This document shows positions 1 to 12,793 of a stretch of 64,000 nt of DNA, one piece after another; the first letter of the stretch is position 1; every line of letters begins with the position of its first letter. A model generated the notes under the pieces. That model saw only the letters and a program-made list of their open reading frames with translations. It was not told where the DNA came from and did not search any database. The position numbers were made by a program, and so were the translations under genes. This stretch comes from Paragonimus skrjabini miyazakii (Eukaryota > Platyhelminthes > Trematoda > Plagiorchiida > Troglotrematidae): positions 62,001 through 126,000 of the forward strand of contig JTDE01002173.1 in the NCBI GenBank assembly GCA_014338405.1. The letters run 5' to 3'.

Positions 1-1430
1 AAGTGTTGGCATTTGGAACTGTCAACATATGTATCCGTTAAAAATGCTTAGAACATCATCCCGTGAGTAGTATGAACTGAACATAAATCCATTGGACACA
101 ACCGTGGCATTCGGCTCGAAGTCCAGATCAACCCAATTAAAATAGAATTAAAATATTCGTGATCCTCTTTGTTAGACTTTATTAATAGTGTACAGTCTTT
201 CTACACACAAAATGACCGGTATATAACAGCCGATTACTTGTTCTGTAACCGCACTCAACAACAGACACTGTAATCTGTAATTGTCATCTACCCAGAAGTA
301 CGGTTTGGACTGCCCCTCAGATTATTCACTCGACCAAACTCATTTTGTCTACCAAAAGTCAGCTCAAGTCATTCAAACGGTAACGTTTATCAGTAAACTG
401 ATTTCGGTTTTGCAACTGGCTCCGCTTTATATGTAAACAGTCCCTATGAATATTCCCTCTGTAAGTACACAAGAATGCTTGGTTTTGCAGACTCTTATTA
501 CAGATGACGAATATATGTAGTCGAGGATCGAATAACTTAGGCAAACCCACTATGGTTTATTCTTAAGAAGTATACCGAAGTAGAGGATAGAGCACCTAAA
601 ACTGAACAGAAAACGTGCGCACATCCAGTCTCCTGTATCAGACAGTATGCCGTAATGGTCAACTAGTTATATTACAATGCGCTCTTTGACTAGCTAGATA
701 TTTCTAGCAAGCGACACCTAATTCCTCTCGCAACTTATAGTATTGGCGCAGAGTGCGCATCTCTGTGTAAGTCACTTAGGGTAGACCAATTGACCCGAAG
801 AAATGCAAACTACATCCTCAGTTCAAGTCAGACTTACGGTAACCGTCTTTGTCCAATGACACTATTGAAACACACTTATTCTCATCGGACAGTCTCCAGA
901 TCAAAATTTTAACAAATGTTTATTCCCTTGAAGAAAATATGAGGTATACAATAAAAATAACCAAAAGGTTTTGTTTCATAGATTCCAGAATAGACATCGA
1001 GCGCTTTCAGCTAGCAGCCCAATATTTTTGCATATGATGGTTATCAGACAGTGTGCCATTCGGTTGTTTATCAGATAACTCGTAAATGGGACTTCCTGCT
1101 ATACAACCTGAAAATAACTGGCTTGCCCAGATTCGGTTCCATTGTTGATTGGCATATTTTGATCAATTGTAGATGGTAAAAATTTCATTAAAAAAAATAA
1201 AACCGTCTGTTTCTTGTATTTTTAAGTGAAGTTCTTATAACATTGCCTTATCGGCCTAGAAACAAACTGAAACTGAACAGACTAACTGGCTGTCTTCGAA
1301 CGGGTCACGAATCTCAGCTATCATCCCTTCGATCTACCAGAACGTCTAACAAATGAATTCTTTTTAATCTATATTACTAATAAGTAGTTTGGTATATTTA
1401 TGATTTTAGATGAAACCCAATTGTGAAAAG
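1..1430. other. No recognisable feature
   Basis: I see no protein similarity, RNA gene or repeat here. Open frames are about 60 codons or shorter and have no recognisable motif. Confidence 0.5.
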
Positions 1431-1435
1431 TCAGG

Positions 1436-1585
1436 GCTTTGGCCGGATTCGAACTGACGACAGAAGTAGCATGCCCAAAAGCGGCAAGTGCTCTACCACC
1501 TGAACTGCGAAGCCACGCCAGAAGCTCGGAAATTTTACAACTGGACGCAGTTACCCCGGAATATGCACCCCCAATCTTGATTGTT
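1436..1585 (-). repeat. tRNA-like SINE or tRNA pseudogene, family 2, copy 1
   Basis: Read on the minus strand, positions 1522-1436 look like a tRNA. There is a D-arm-like A box (GGTGGTAGAGC), an anticodon-like hairpin with a TTTT-containing loop, and a B box (GTTCGAATCC). The outer bases GGCTT and AAGCC could pair as a short acceptor stem. A second copy lies at 48758-48870 on the same strand. Similarity between the two runs more than 25 bp upstream of the tRNA-like part (shared GAGCTTC and GGCGT blocks), so this is a dispersed repeat rather than a lone tRNA gene. The T-stem is poorly paired here and better paired in the other copy. It is probably not a functional tRNA. Confidence 0.55.
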
Positions 1586-3484
1586 CAACCACTCAGTAGT
1601 GCGAATGATAGCTGTAAATAATTAGTAAGTTCGAAGAGACGAAAAACCGAGGGATTTGACTAAATTCATTATGTGAAGCATCAAGGCATGTTCAAGAACT
1701 GGGCTTTTTCACATTTTCACTTCCGCTAGGTGCCTGATGGTCTATTTGACTCATTAAGCATCACTGATAGTGTCCTAGGTTATAAAGTGTAGGGCTAAGT
1801 AGAAAACTTCCGCCATCCCGTTGCGGACTTGAAGGATAAGTGAGAAGATAAAGAAACCATTGGAACTGGAAACGATGAAAGCCAATAGCTAATTAGAATG
1901 AACTTAATTCAGTTCAAATAGGTTATCTGTAATTGAGGTCGTCAAAGTTTACTGTACCGTAGTGAACGTAGGCAACTGTAAAATATGCACATTGACTAGA
2001 CCATAGCTAGTAGCAGAAACCAACGCTCTTTTGACAGACGCCACACAGACTACAACTGTTTTACCCAATAAGGTGAAGTCTCGACCCCATGAGCCGCGTT
2101 CATGATATTCAAGGTTGTTTTTCATTGTGTCATCAATATCGCTATCAGCTAGGAGACGCATTTTCTAAGAAGGCAGGTAGATGAATCGATTGGCTTAGTT
2201 TTGGGGGTATCATCGCCTGCGTCGATTTGAATCAACAGGTGGAATCACTTCGGCTATTTGAAATAAAGATGGATAATTTCGACCACATTGTTTAAGACAA
2301 ATTTAATCTCGAGTGGACGGATCTGAATCATCTCAATTAACCAAGCATATCACAGCTGTATGGTCGTACGCGTGTGCGGTTCAACTCCAATTGAGCTTTC
2401 TTCTTGTTTGCTTCTTGAATTCCATGTAACCAAAGTCCTCTTACATCTCCATCTACTTTATGTGGTAATTCCGTCCGATTCGACCTCTATCTTGAATGCC
2501 CTAGTCGCTACATGTATTCAGAGTCTCCGTGATCTATTTTTTGATTCGTTTTCAGTAAACGGTGATGCTCATGTCTATTCCACGTACGGTTGGGATTCAA
2601 ACCGTGCGAATGAATGATTACTAAAAAGGATTATCTGAGTTTGCATTAGATCATGTTTGGGCTAACTCAACTTGATGGCACTTGATAGCTAACACTGAAA
2701 CTATTGGAACAGTGGCCATTAACTAACTCGCTACTGCTGAAGAACAGAAAATAATGGCCGCAGTTTAAGCACAACATACAAATCGAGAAAATTAAGCTGA
2801 AACGAAAAACACATGTTTACAACTCGGAACAGTTTAGGACTGTCGTTTGATGAGCCTGTATCTCCATTGTGATTTATCGTAGTTGTACTTATCAGTGAAA
2901 TAACAATTTCCAAGCAGCAATGTAATAAGGGTAGACTGTATAGATTAACATGAGTAAGAAAGGAAAAATACCAGCGTTTCCCATAGATAAAACGAAAGCA
3001 TTTTTCAAAAAGTATACAAGGTGTATAAGATGAAACCGCTATTTTTGTAGACAACCTTCGGAATTATGTGCAGATAAGATGGACTATAATAGCTGGCCAC
3101 TAGAGGGACAAGAGCCATGTTGCAACAAGGATGAAAAGCGTTAATGAACTTCAAAGTAATACACCGGGTTTTCCTACACCTGAATCCATAGACGAAAATT
3201 TATACATCCTTTGTCACGCGACTTAAACACAACAAAATACGGTCTATTTCTGTGCGAGAAAACATTATATTATTTACATCACGTGACTTAGCAACAAGTT
3301 GGCCATCATCTAACACGTGTATAGATTCTCGCATCTTCCGAGTGGTGATGAATCATAATTTTGAGGTGGTTGATTGTAATTAACGAGACAGTCTATAAGT
3401 CGCTTCTTGACACGATCGGCCAACTTGAGCATTACTTGTAAGTTAATGATGCCAAGCCCTTTGCTGAGATACTTCATTCACATA
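1586..3484. other. No recognisable feature
   Basis: Ordinary AT-rich sequence. A few open frames of 70-107 codons occur (the longest at 2731-3054, minus) but none resembles a known domain. Confidence 0.5.
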
Positions 3485-3610
3485 TAAAGTAAGGCCATTG
3501 GAGTAGTGGTCAACGAATGTTTGTCTCGTGAGTGTATGGCAGGAGTTCTAGTCCCGGCCGTGGCAAGCATGTGCATAACCAATAAGCTTTACCAAGGACA
3601 AAACTCGATT
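3485..3610 (+). repeat. tRNA-derived SINE with decayed hammerhead-like motif, copy 1
   Basis: An A-box-like stretch (GGAGTAGTGGTCAACG, about 3499-3514) is followed by a B-box-like stretch (GAGTTCTAGTCCCGG, 3543-3557) and the block GTGGCAAGCATGTGCAT. About 25 bp after the B box, 3579-3605 shows the outline of a hammerhead core: a hairpin CTT/AAG followed by GGACAAAAC, where the canonical form would be GGACGAAAC. The CTGANGA box is reduced to CCAATAAG. The order of parts matches the copy at 7.3 kb. This is established architecture for trematode SINE-like repeats; the copy is too mutated to cleave. Confidence 0.55.
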
Positions 3611-6600
3611 ACGGTGTTCCTTTTCGAAACAATGTCTGTTAGAAACCCCTATTTCAATTCACGAATAGAACCAGCTGCTAACGGTGCACAGTAACGTATA
3701 CTACGGTTGTTTACTGTGATTCTATCAGATCCTTAATCAGAAATCCATATTTCTCACGTTAAACTGCTCTTGCTTAACAACAGATTTTATCTGTAAGAAA
3801 CTTTTGCTTAGTAGTAGGCACTCCTCAGGTTGCTGGCCGTAGAAGAGAAGTAGATTGGCAAAGCAAATAAAAGGTATCACGCGACACATGTAACTTGAGT
3901 ATGTCCTCTTGCAGTGGCTGCGACGAAAGTGTGTAGAAATTTTAGAAAAAGGATTGTTACATGTGTAGAAGAAATAAAAGACATATATAGATGGTTACTT
4001 GATGATATTTTGCATCTTAAATGGTACAGAACTATTCAGTGACCATTATTATTTTCCTGATCATAGACAATAGATATCAATAGATTATCTTCACTTCTCT
4101 TCCACGGAAATGTATTCAGGCATCTTGGGACTTTTAGCCTTATCGAGGTAAAACACGAAGCCAACGAGCTCTTTCTTGAACGACTACTTAACTTATCGTT
4201 ATAACTCCCTGTTTTCTTTGCTAGAAATGTCGCCACCTGTAGAAAAGCTACGAATCGACATCCCCTGGAAACTGTTCCTCCTTTCATCTGAAAAGCGTAC
4301 GAATTACTAATACGATGACCTTTTCAGAACTGCTAAAACCCCTGCATTAATTTAGGAATACTCCTTGGTATACCAATATAAGTGAAAGTAGAACTACTGT
4401 GAGCGTTTAACGTAACTATGTTTGTCTAATCAGGTACACATTCCTATGAACGATAACGTAACCCAGATGTTCACACAAGACAAGCTGTGCGATCACATTC
4501 AGTAGGCCTTGAAGCTATTCGCCGATAGTTCACATGGACTATGGTGCACTGAAGAAGGTTTTTCTTTAAATGAAAAGACATGGTTAAACACAGTTGAGCG
4601 CAACCTCGGTTAATCTTTAGATCAGTTATGGCTTGCTTGGTTTTGTTAACTTACCTTTGGTGGCATTCTTCTAACGTGCACAACTGCTATGAGGCTTGTT
4701 ATATTGAAATAAGTTGACTCAACAAACAGCACCGCACCAGTTGCACGAGTAACTCTTCTTTGGTTTAAACACGTTTTGTTGGAATTTGGGATTCCTTTTC
4801 GCTCTTCTAACGTCCTTGAGTTAACATTTGTTGTTTGTACTATGTAATCGGTTATTTGTTCGGACGAATCGGCGGTGGGGGTTACCAACACACTTTACCC
4901 AAAAAACAATCATAAAACTGTTACACTATTTTTTGTTAAAAGCATATTTTTGGAACTTTTCTCTAATTCGTCTTGGATTTTTGTTGATCGTCCTAAGAAG
5001 AAACGAAAACCATCTGACGAGATTCCAGTTACGCACACCTTACACTTGATGTACTCCCCAAATATAATCCGAAGTCATCGTGACCCAAAGTTCTGCCACA
5101 TATATGAACAGTTTGTCAGTGTGAGCAATTAACCACCAGAATGATATCATAACAAATTTGCCCTTTTGTGTAGAATCTAATGACATCTGTGAGTTCAGGG
5201 GATATAAACATCTTCATTCGAAATGAGTTAACTAGTACGACGGAGTCGATTCATGCAAGACGCATGAAAATCATAAATATTCATCAGTTTCTTTAAAACG
5301 AGATCTAGTTAAATTATTCATACAAAAATATCTCTCCGGCATAATACGTCCATTTTGTAGTGAAAGACATAAGCGTATTAAATTGTTCAGGCTTCATTAA
5401 CTAACTGTTCGATCGCAAATAGTAAGCGTTGGTGAACCATTCAATGGTGTCAACTTTTCTGAAAGCCTTAATACACATTCGTTCTTTGTTTAAGAAATCC
5501 AATTTCATCATTCAGTTCTGTTGATGCCAGAGAAAGTTATTGCAACGAGTATACTGGATTGTCTAGTTTTATTAAAAACTTACTATATTAGATGTTTTGG
5601 GTTATTTTGTAAAAAAGTAGGATAGGTAAATCACGTTTGGTCCATCCCTGGTTGTTTCTTTTACGTTGAGCTCACCACAACACTTTTTCAGTTACTCGTA
5701 AGAACGACACTCTATCACGGTATTAAGTAAACCGGTTGGAGATGAAGATGCATTGCAACAAAAGTTCCTGGTCATACCTGATTACGATGGGGGTGTTGTT
5801 AGACCGGGGGAAATGAAATGCATGCAAGAATATTTTCCACGCACACTGTTCTGATTGCACCAAACCAGTAGCTTGGCATAGTAAATCGAATACCAGGTTT
5901 TGGGATAGATGACTGTGTATGCAGCGAAAGATTCGACTGTTTGCCTTCTGGTGGCTTATGTCGGCTCAGTATGTCTGGATCGGGTGGTTAATTTCATTAC
6001 TAAGTCAATCTTCCTGTATGACCGAGGTTATCGATTGAATAACGGCAGTCTAAATTGTGTCGTTAGGCAAGGCCGGTGAAACAGAGAACACTTTAACATA
6101 TCCAGGTTATCATTAGTTCGTCTTAAAACGTAACATTCGGTTGAGTTGTGGCAGGTTTTTCAGCAGTATTCTATCGAACTTCAGTGCAACGTGAACAAAC
6201 TAACCCATCAAACGTGACAATCTACTCTACTCCCTCCATCCTCATTTGCTGCAATCCAGGTTTCCACCTTTATTGTTAATCCCACAATTATTTTTTGAAA
6301 TGTAAACGTTAAAAACCTTTCTTTTTTTCTACCACTTTGACTAAAACAGCCATTCACTCCAGGTAAAATAGAACGAAAAGTCTTTTCAATCAACAACGAA
6401 GGTTGATGTTTATTGTGTTAGCATAAGAAGTGGTTTGATTATGTTGTCGTTCTAGGTTAAGTTGTTTTTGCGGTTTTGTGTTAGTTATATGGACGTCAGG
6501 AATGTGAACTATCACTAAAACGTACACTGATTATATAACCTGATCCACTTTCTCATACCCTACCGGGATTGGCTCAAACATTTATCCGAATATAAAGGTC

Positions 6601-7310
6601 GCCATCAATAGTGATGACTCATCAACCTATATCCCGACTATTCTTTAAAACCGCTATTGAGAAAACATGTTTTGTGTGTGTGTTGTCATCCAACAGTAAC
6701 ATCTATAAGAATAAAGCAGGACGTTTGAATTGTCTTCTAAAACATAGAACATCGACGGGGTTTTTCTTGTACGACGTACCAACCCGTTTAATAACAGTAA
6801 CTCACTCAAAAACCTAATTAATTAAGCACACAAATCTGATGCAGAACAAACATACACAGTAGTCAAAATCACAATGCCATAACTATGTTGAAGTGTACGC
6901 TGTTTGCTAGGAAAAGAATGCAAAATCTACATATACTTACAAACGTTATACCAGTTAAACTGTAACTTATAATTTTTCAGAAAACTAGTGCAGCGTAATT
7001 TATAGTTTTCTCGAGAAATCTTGTGAAGCACATTGCAAACATTATAAACGTTTTAAGCTTGCTTTGCGAAACGGATCAACGGATACTTTCTGTCTCCAAC
7101 AACACTTCAAAAACAGTTGTATCCAACTCAACTTATCCACAGACTACTTCATCAGGTTTCTTTTTCTACAATCACATGTGTAAACGCAAGCCCAACTTAT
7201 AACAAACGTAGTCGATAGTTAAATTTGTAATTAACTTCGGCCATCAAAGTAAATCTCACATAAGGACTAAGATGAACTCGAGTAAAAACAGACAATTTAA
7301 TCATTACTTA
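3611..7310. other. No recognisable feature
   Basis: I find no gene, RNA or repeat that I can name. Open frames are 85 codons or shorter. Confidence 0.45.
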
Positions 7311-7311
7311 C

Positions 7312-7525
7312 AGGCGAAAGTGGTTGGGCGTTTACATATGATAATCCGGTCGTGCTTAATTTGAGGTCAGTGGCTCAGCGGTAAACACGGTTGCCTCATG
7401 AACAGCGTGTCTGGGGTTCAAGTCCCGGCAGTGGCAAGGATATGTACTGCTGACGAGCTCTAATGAGAGGGGTCGACTGGTAAGTTCATGGGGATGTGAC
7501 AGCTGCGATCAATTTTGTGTAATGT
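7312..7525 (+). repeat. tRNA-derived SINE with hammerhead-like motif and conserved leader, copy 2
   Basis: This is the clearest tRNA-headed SINE in the window. The A box (TGGCTCAGCGGTAAAC) lies at about 7371-7386 and the B box (GGTTCAAGTCCCG) at about 7415-7427. CTGACGAG follows at 7450-7457, then a hairpin CTCT-AATG-AGAG, then GGTCGAC where GAAAC would complete a hammerhead core. The catalytic GAA is therefore lost. A leader of about 60 bp before the tRNA part (from 7312) is shared with copies at 20.6 kb and 48.3 kb, both on the minus strand. Known schistosome SINE-like repeats also combine a tRNA-like promoter with a hammerhead. Confidence 0.7.
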
Positions 7526-8482
7526 TCAATCTATATAAAAACAGGTAGATAGACAACCAGATCAGAATAATGAAGGCTTTTTCCAACAATCGTCCCACGT
7601 CGTTGTGTGGGCTCATTTGCTACGTGCAAAAGAAGATCTCGAAACGTACAATCCGAATGCCTGTATCTTTGTAGGGTTTAAGGATTGCTGTTTCATTCTC
7701 ACAGGACTACAGTGGAGTTCACAAGGCTTTAGTAAAACCGCCCGTTTTGGTGACAATTTTTAGAGCTAAACAGCTTAGTAGGACGAACTCAGCATTAATG
7801 GTTAATCTACTGGGCACAGTATTTTATTAAGAAATATATCACAGGTATCTCATGTCGGCAGTTTCAGTCGAAATGTCAAACAATTTAAAACACATGGTCA
7901 GTTGAATTAAAAAAGGTGATCGTATCCTGTGTTTACCAAGCCCGTATAATAATTTGCCTAACGCACAGAGGTAAATGATATTTTCTAAGTTGTGTTGCTA
8001 GCAATTCGCTGCATGGATGGTTCCAGTTCTCTAAAAGAGCTTTGTCTGAATCTCAACGACTAGCCCTATGACTCACCTAAGCAGCAGATACCTGTCTGAG
8101 AAAAGAAACGAAAACTCCCGAAAGGCAGCAGTTCATGAACAAAAAGAAGGCTAGTCCTTTAAGTGACAAATTTAAACCGTATCAATTCTATTCACTAAAT
8201 ATGTTAAAAATTGATAATATATTAGACTCTGTTTCTCCTAGATAACTGCAAGAACTTCTTCACTAAAAAGTATGTTTTGGACTGCAGTCAAACTAGTCTT
8301 TGAGGTGTGCATTACTTTTTCTTCTTTTAAGAAAACCAGACCGTTTATTCATGCATAAATTTAAGACATTCTGCGTATTTGAGTTGGACACAATCTGACT
8401 GGCAACCTGTCATTGCCCACTGTCGTGATGAATACAGACTGGTTGTGATTACAACGTGGTTACTTTGCTAAAGATGTACTGT
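7526..8482. other. No recognisable feature
   Basis: No coding or RNA signal that I recognise. The right end grades into the PLE fragment that starts near 8483. Confidence 0.45.
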
Positions 8483-8870
8483 TTCGCTCAAATGGATGCA
8501 GAATGTCTTATAATCGAGGACTGACAATATTGAAACAGGCAAACAACCAGTGTCTGCAGTCGCTAGACAGGTTCTGACCACTGGTCACGCTATTGATTCA
8601 GCAGGTGCATTCAGAATTCCACTAAGTCATTCCAATCTGAGATTATTGTGGTTTGCCAATGCAGTTGAAATCAATCGACTGAGACTAGTCTTGTGTGTCG
8701 AGTGGTAATAGTTCACAAACGTCAACCCCACAAGAACTACTGACCTGTCTCAACCCGCTGAACAACTAACCACTCCCAGTATATTTGCTATAAAAAACGT
8801 ATTCATGTTTTTGTAAACGCGTTGCTGACGAGTCAGTACAAAACTTTTACATCCATCATATTTCGAGTGG
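8483..8870 (+). mobile_element. Penelope-like element (family A) 3' fragment, old copy
   Basis: Translation in one main frame from about 8483 gives LKWMQNVL, then PVSAVARQVLTTGHAIDSAG, then FANAVEINRLRLVLCVEW. This parallels the C-terminus after the GIY-YIG domain in the better copies at 28 and 36 kb (KWVQN, SAIARHILTSGHVIDPA, AEAVAINRLKPALCVQK). The codon that is TAA in the younger copies is CAA here. A 3' UTR with a degenerate hammerhead follows (8825-8857). The reverse transcriptase part is absent, as expected of a 5'-truncated retroelement insertion. Divergence and stops show it is an old, dead copy. Confidence 0.8.
8825..8857 (+). ncRNA. Degenerate hammerhead ribozyme, PLE type A
   Basis: The core begins CTGACGA (8825-8831), then GTCAGTAC (2-bp stem II). 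Next comes AAA where catalytic GAA is required, then a stretch ending ATC. Stems I and III are not convincingly paired. It occupies the same place in the PLE 3' region as the intact copies, so it is a relic and very unlikely to cleave. Confidence 0.55.
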
Positions 8871-11800
8871 ATTCCGCTTTGTTCGAATGTCTAAACAGAA
8901 ATGTTTCTTACAGGATTGTGCAGATTATGGGAATGTTTACTCCATTCTCTGGTGAACTCATATAATCTCCATGGTATTTGCAAGCGTTTCCATTACCTCA
9001 TGCATAAATAACAACACTCAAGTACCACGTAATTTAATGGTCTCATCCAAACGGTATCTCTCCACATTGGTTCCCCTCATAACGAACTATTCCATATAGC
9101 CGACCACAACGCAATCTTGAAGAAAGTTGTCTCAGTTCGGAACTGTCAACTACGTTTCTTGTGGTTAGACATAAGTGGGATACTTACCCATCAAAATCTG
9201 TTTTACGCAACTTATCAAGCGACATTGCTTCACCATAATCCCGTATTACGTCGGCCACTCGCTCACATGGGAAGACGTCGGTTGCTGAGTCCTTCAAGTC
9301 GTTACCGTGCCTATCACCCTGTTCTGTTCAACGCATCCGTCACTGGTAACTTGCAACTGGCTATCTACCGTCTCTGGAATTACGGTCTGCTTACAGCGAC
9401 TGTCATCTACGTTAGCAAGGCAAGGCAACGGTCAAAGGCTTGTTGTGTGAAACTGAAGGTGATTGAAGCTGAAACGGAAGCATTAAGTGTTGACAATAAG
9501 CGAAAACGGTGGGACGGTAAGATCATTACCGGTTTCGTTGAAGATTGAAGAATCTGCTCTGGATTAACGTCAGATAAAAGTGTAATAAATTCAAGTTGAA
9601 CATAAATTTTTGAGGAACCCTTCACTTGGTCATTGTGGTTTCAAATGTTGGATGGTACATCTTAGTAAGATTTTAAGTAAGTTGGTTATCGGTGAAAAAC
9701 GTGGAAAAAATCAATCTTAGTTCAGCTGCCGAAAAATAGATAGGACATTGTGTCATTGGTGCATCGTAAGCAATATTATTCTACTGAAACAGAGAATGGA
9801 TTTTGTCTACTATCTAAAGATTACATCAGACGAACCTCACTTGAATGTAGCTACGAAACAGGTCTGGCAAGATCGGTAACGCTGTGATGACCGGAACTAT
9901 TCTCTGTCACTTATATGCTAAAATGGAATTTGCACTGCCAAGTAGCCTGAATGCAGAAATCATCAGCAAATATCATTTTTCCACAAAGTCAAGTTAACAG
10001 CTCATGTTCCCAGCAGTAATATAAAGATGTTAGTTTTCAAGCACCTTGTGTCTTATACAGAAAACCAGGAGGCTGTCTTCATTCAAAATTTGGGTATTGG
10101 TTGTTTCTACTGCTACGATGTGGCAAAGTAAATTTTATACATAGTAGGACATCGTGAAAAATTAATGTTGGAAAACTGCACAACGATGCGCTTGAGTGGA
10201 GTAGGTAAATGAGTAGTGTAGTCAAATTTCCGATGGAAACCTGCCAGAGTATCAAACCTAGTCATTAACAATTGATTGACAATTTTACTTGATTTATGAG
10301 TATTGTTCAATTACTACAGGCAATCAACGCTCACGACGATTTCATTCTAGATTGCGACTTTCTGTTCATTATCGCCTCGTCTCATCAGTTAAACCTCTCT
10401 TATTGGTGGTTGGCAGCCATAAAAGTCCTTTCCCATTTCCTAACTGCTCACTAAATCGTTCATTCATCCAATGAGCGACCCACTTTTTGATAACTCGCTT
10501 CGGTTTCGTTTCCTCTTGTTGTATCCGATGAGGTTTTGTTCAACACACTGCTGCTTTTATGTTTCACTCTGCTTTCTTTCAGATTTTTTTGCTATATTTT
10601 GGACCGCGTTGGGTATACAGTTCAGTATTCGTTTAACACCAGACATTAGTAGGCATACTGTTTTTGGGTAGTTAAACTGACGACGATTAACCACCGGCTC
10701 GGTTTGTTGCATTAATTTGGTTTATTGGCTTCGCCTTCAGTACCGCATTAAACAATTGTTTTTACTGACGTTTTCAACTTTTGCTGTCATCACGGATAGA
10801 TTTATTAACGTTAATTGTGCTACATGACTCTACTTATCCATGCTACTAACAGTGATTCGTCGAGCGCATTTGGCAGTAAGACATAGTCCGTTAACTACAT
10901 ATAACCTAATGACACAATCAACAGAAATTTTTTATCAGTGGGACGTTGATATAGCTGCTTGCGTCATTTTGCTGGACAACGGCTGCAACAGCTGAGGCAG
11001 ACACTATTCGATCACATCGCCCTATGCTTTGTTGTCAGAAGAAGTTCCTTAATGTTCATGAAATTTCTCTGTCTCTCAATATTTTTGTCATCTTGCAACA
11101 TCCACACTGGGTTATCGCTGAAAGATTAATATAACTGTTATTTTGGTTTATATACTCCAGAAAAATAAGTTTCCTTTAGAAGTGTATCAAGCTGGAGAAC
11201 TTTTCGGAAACGTGTACTCGCAAACTTGCGCAATCTGAGCCAACGAGAGTTTTTGAAAGCAACTCGTTAAAATTCAAATATGACTGTAAGGGGTTCGGTC
11301 AAACGCTAGTGATTTTCATGTGCTGGCTTCGAGACGGTAAAAAGTACTTAGTGCAAGATCCATACATTTTATTATAACAGATAAAATATCAAATAATCAA
11401 GCGCGAACTGGAAGTGTGCACATCTGTCGTTATAAATGCTACTTACAATCATAATGTGAATAACGCCAACGGAAAAATGTATATATAACAAGTGAATTGC
11501 AATGTACCAAACAGAAGTAGTTAACGAACTGGAAAACAAAATGTTGGGACTTATCACAATCTTGATAGCACAGTAGAAATGACTAAGGCAGTTACGAATC
11601 ATCAGTTGTGACAGTAGGAGCATGCTGGGTATAAAGTAGAGATGGGTTGATATGAGAACAATTCTTGACTTGCAATTCGTGTGTTGGATGGAGCTTTACT
11701 ATTCCTAGGGTTGAAAGTTCCCTACGTAGAACTGTGTGTTGTTTCACTTGCCTGGTGGCATCAAGGCAAGAGGTGTCGTTCAGCATGCTGTGCAGAAGTG

Positions 11801-12379
11801 AATGGTCATTCATCTTAACGTGTCGCGTAGAAGTGTGTGACAAAATCCTGAGTAGTTGTGCCAGTGTTTGTGACCAAGAGCCATACCGAGCAATGAAGTA
11901 GATAGTGTTGGTGACACCCACATTAACGTTACTGGCAGAGTTGAGACGGCTAATCATACCGGGTGTTCCACCTTAGGCGTTGTGTCGGACGGTCGTTGTT
12001 AGGCGTTGTGCTGGTGGTTGATTGAATAAACATAGCTGTTTTCATAGTTCACATTAGCTTTTGAAATGTAGGTCAAACTGGTATCAATTTCCGGACACAT
12101 TACCTATTAGACACATGTTATGGAGGTAACTCACATGATGCTCGAAGAACGTCTAGGGACGAAAGCGTTGGAGATGTAATGATGGGTTTATCATGATATT
12201 CCAGTTGACCAAACAGCAACCTGTCATACGAAGTCATTCGAAACCCTACATATACAAAAGCAAAGAACATTCGTGCTCTACTGTTAACCCTTGAGTTGAG
12301 TGGAAAGTCAATAGTGTTGTCATCCTGTGAGCGAGCCAAATCACACCCCTTGTTAGATACACATCTCTGACAAGAATGG
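8871..12379. other. No recognisable feature
   Basis: The longest open frame, 9117-9548 (+, 143 codons), has no motif I recognise and no convincing splice context. The rest shows nothing nameable. Confidence 0.45.
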
Positions 12380-12760
12380 ACAAAGCAGTTAGAACACGAA
12401 AACTGGTAGACGCAAGTATTTCGTATTGACTCATCAGTACCAAATTTACAATAACATGGTCGGGTTTTTCCTAGCAAACAACTAGAGGGGTGGATATTCA
12501 ATCAGCGGTTCATTAAGCTCAATGAAGAGTCAACTTCACAAACAGTTGTTTCTGAACACAGGGATCTGGCTTGAGTCGACTGATTGCGACTGCTTTCAAA
12601 AACCGAATGAATCTTGCATTGTAATGCTGTAACAGGATTCTTAATACACAAAAACAGATCGATAACCTGACCAGTGGTCAGAACGTGGTTAGCGACTGAG
12701 AAAACTGGCTGTTTGCGTGCTTCAGCAACACTGCCGTTCTCCAGTAACACGGACCCATCT
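12380..12760 (-). mobile_element. Penelope-like element (family A) 3' fragment, minus strand
   Basis: Positions 12750-12502 on the minus strand encode LLENGSVAEARKQPVFSVA, then NHVLTTGQVID, then, after a stretch that fits poorly, RNQSTQARSLCSETTVCEVD. This matches the PLE C-terminus in the 36-kb copy (PKNGNVVETRR, SAIARHILTSGHVID, INRLKPALCVQKQLFVN). There is no stop at the position where the two younger copies have TAA (CAG here). The 3' UTR follows, with a nearly complete type A hammerhead at 12405-12441. No reverse transcriptase remains. Confidence 0.8.
12405..12441 (-). ncRNA. Hammerhead ribozyme, PLE type A, weakened stem III
   Basis: Read 5' to 3' on the minus strand: stem I GGTA, core CTGATGA, stem II GTCAATAC (GT/AC closing a CAAT loop), GAA, then ATA-CTTG-CGT, cleavage-site C, and TACC closing stem I. 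All conserved core bases are present. Stem III has an A-C mismatch and a U-G pair where intact copies have ATG/CAT, so activity is doubtful. Confidence 0.65.
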
Positions 12761-12772
12761 GTATAAATGTTC

Positions 12773-12793
12773 CCTCATTCATTCATTCATTCC
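12773..12793. repeat. (TTCA)n microsatellite
   Basis: A short tetranucleotide run, about five units, immediately upstream (in PLE orientation) of the 12.4-12.76 kb PLE fragment. Confidence 0.85.

Noticed and set aside
9117..9548. 143-codon open frame on the plus strand
   Set aside because: Briefly suspected to be a LINE C-terminus, but no diagnostic motif matched.
10370..10400. Minus-strand CTGATGAGAC resembling a hammerhead start
   Set aside because: No GAA box or supporting helices follow.
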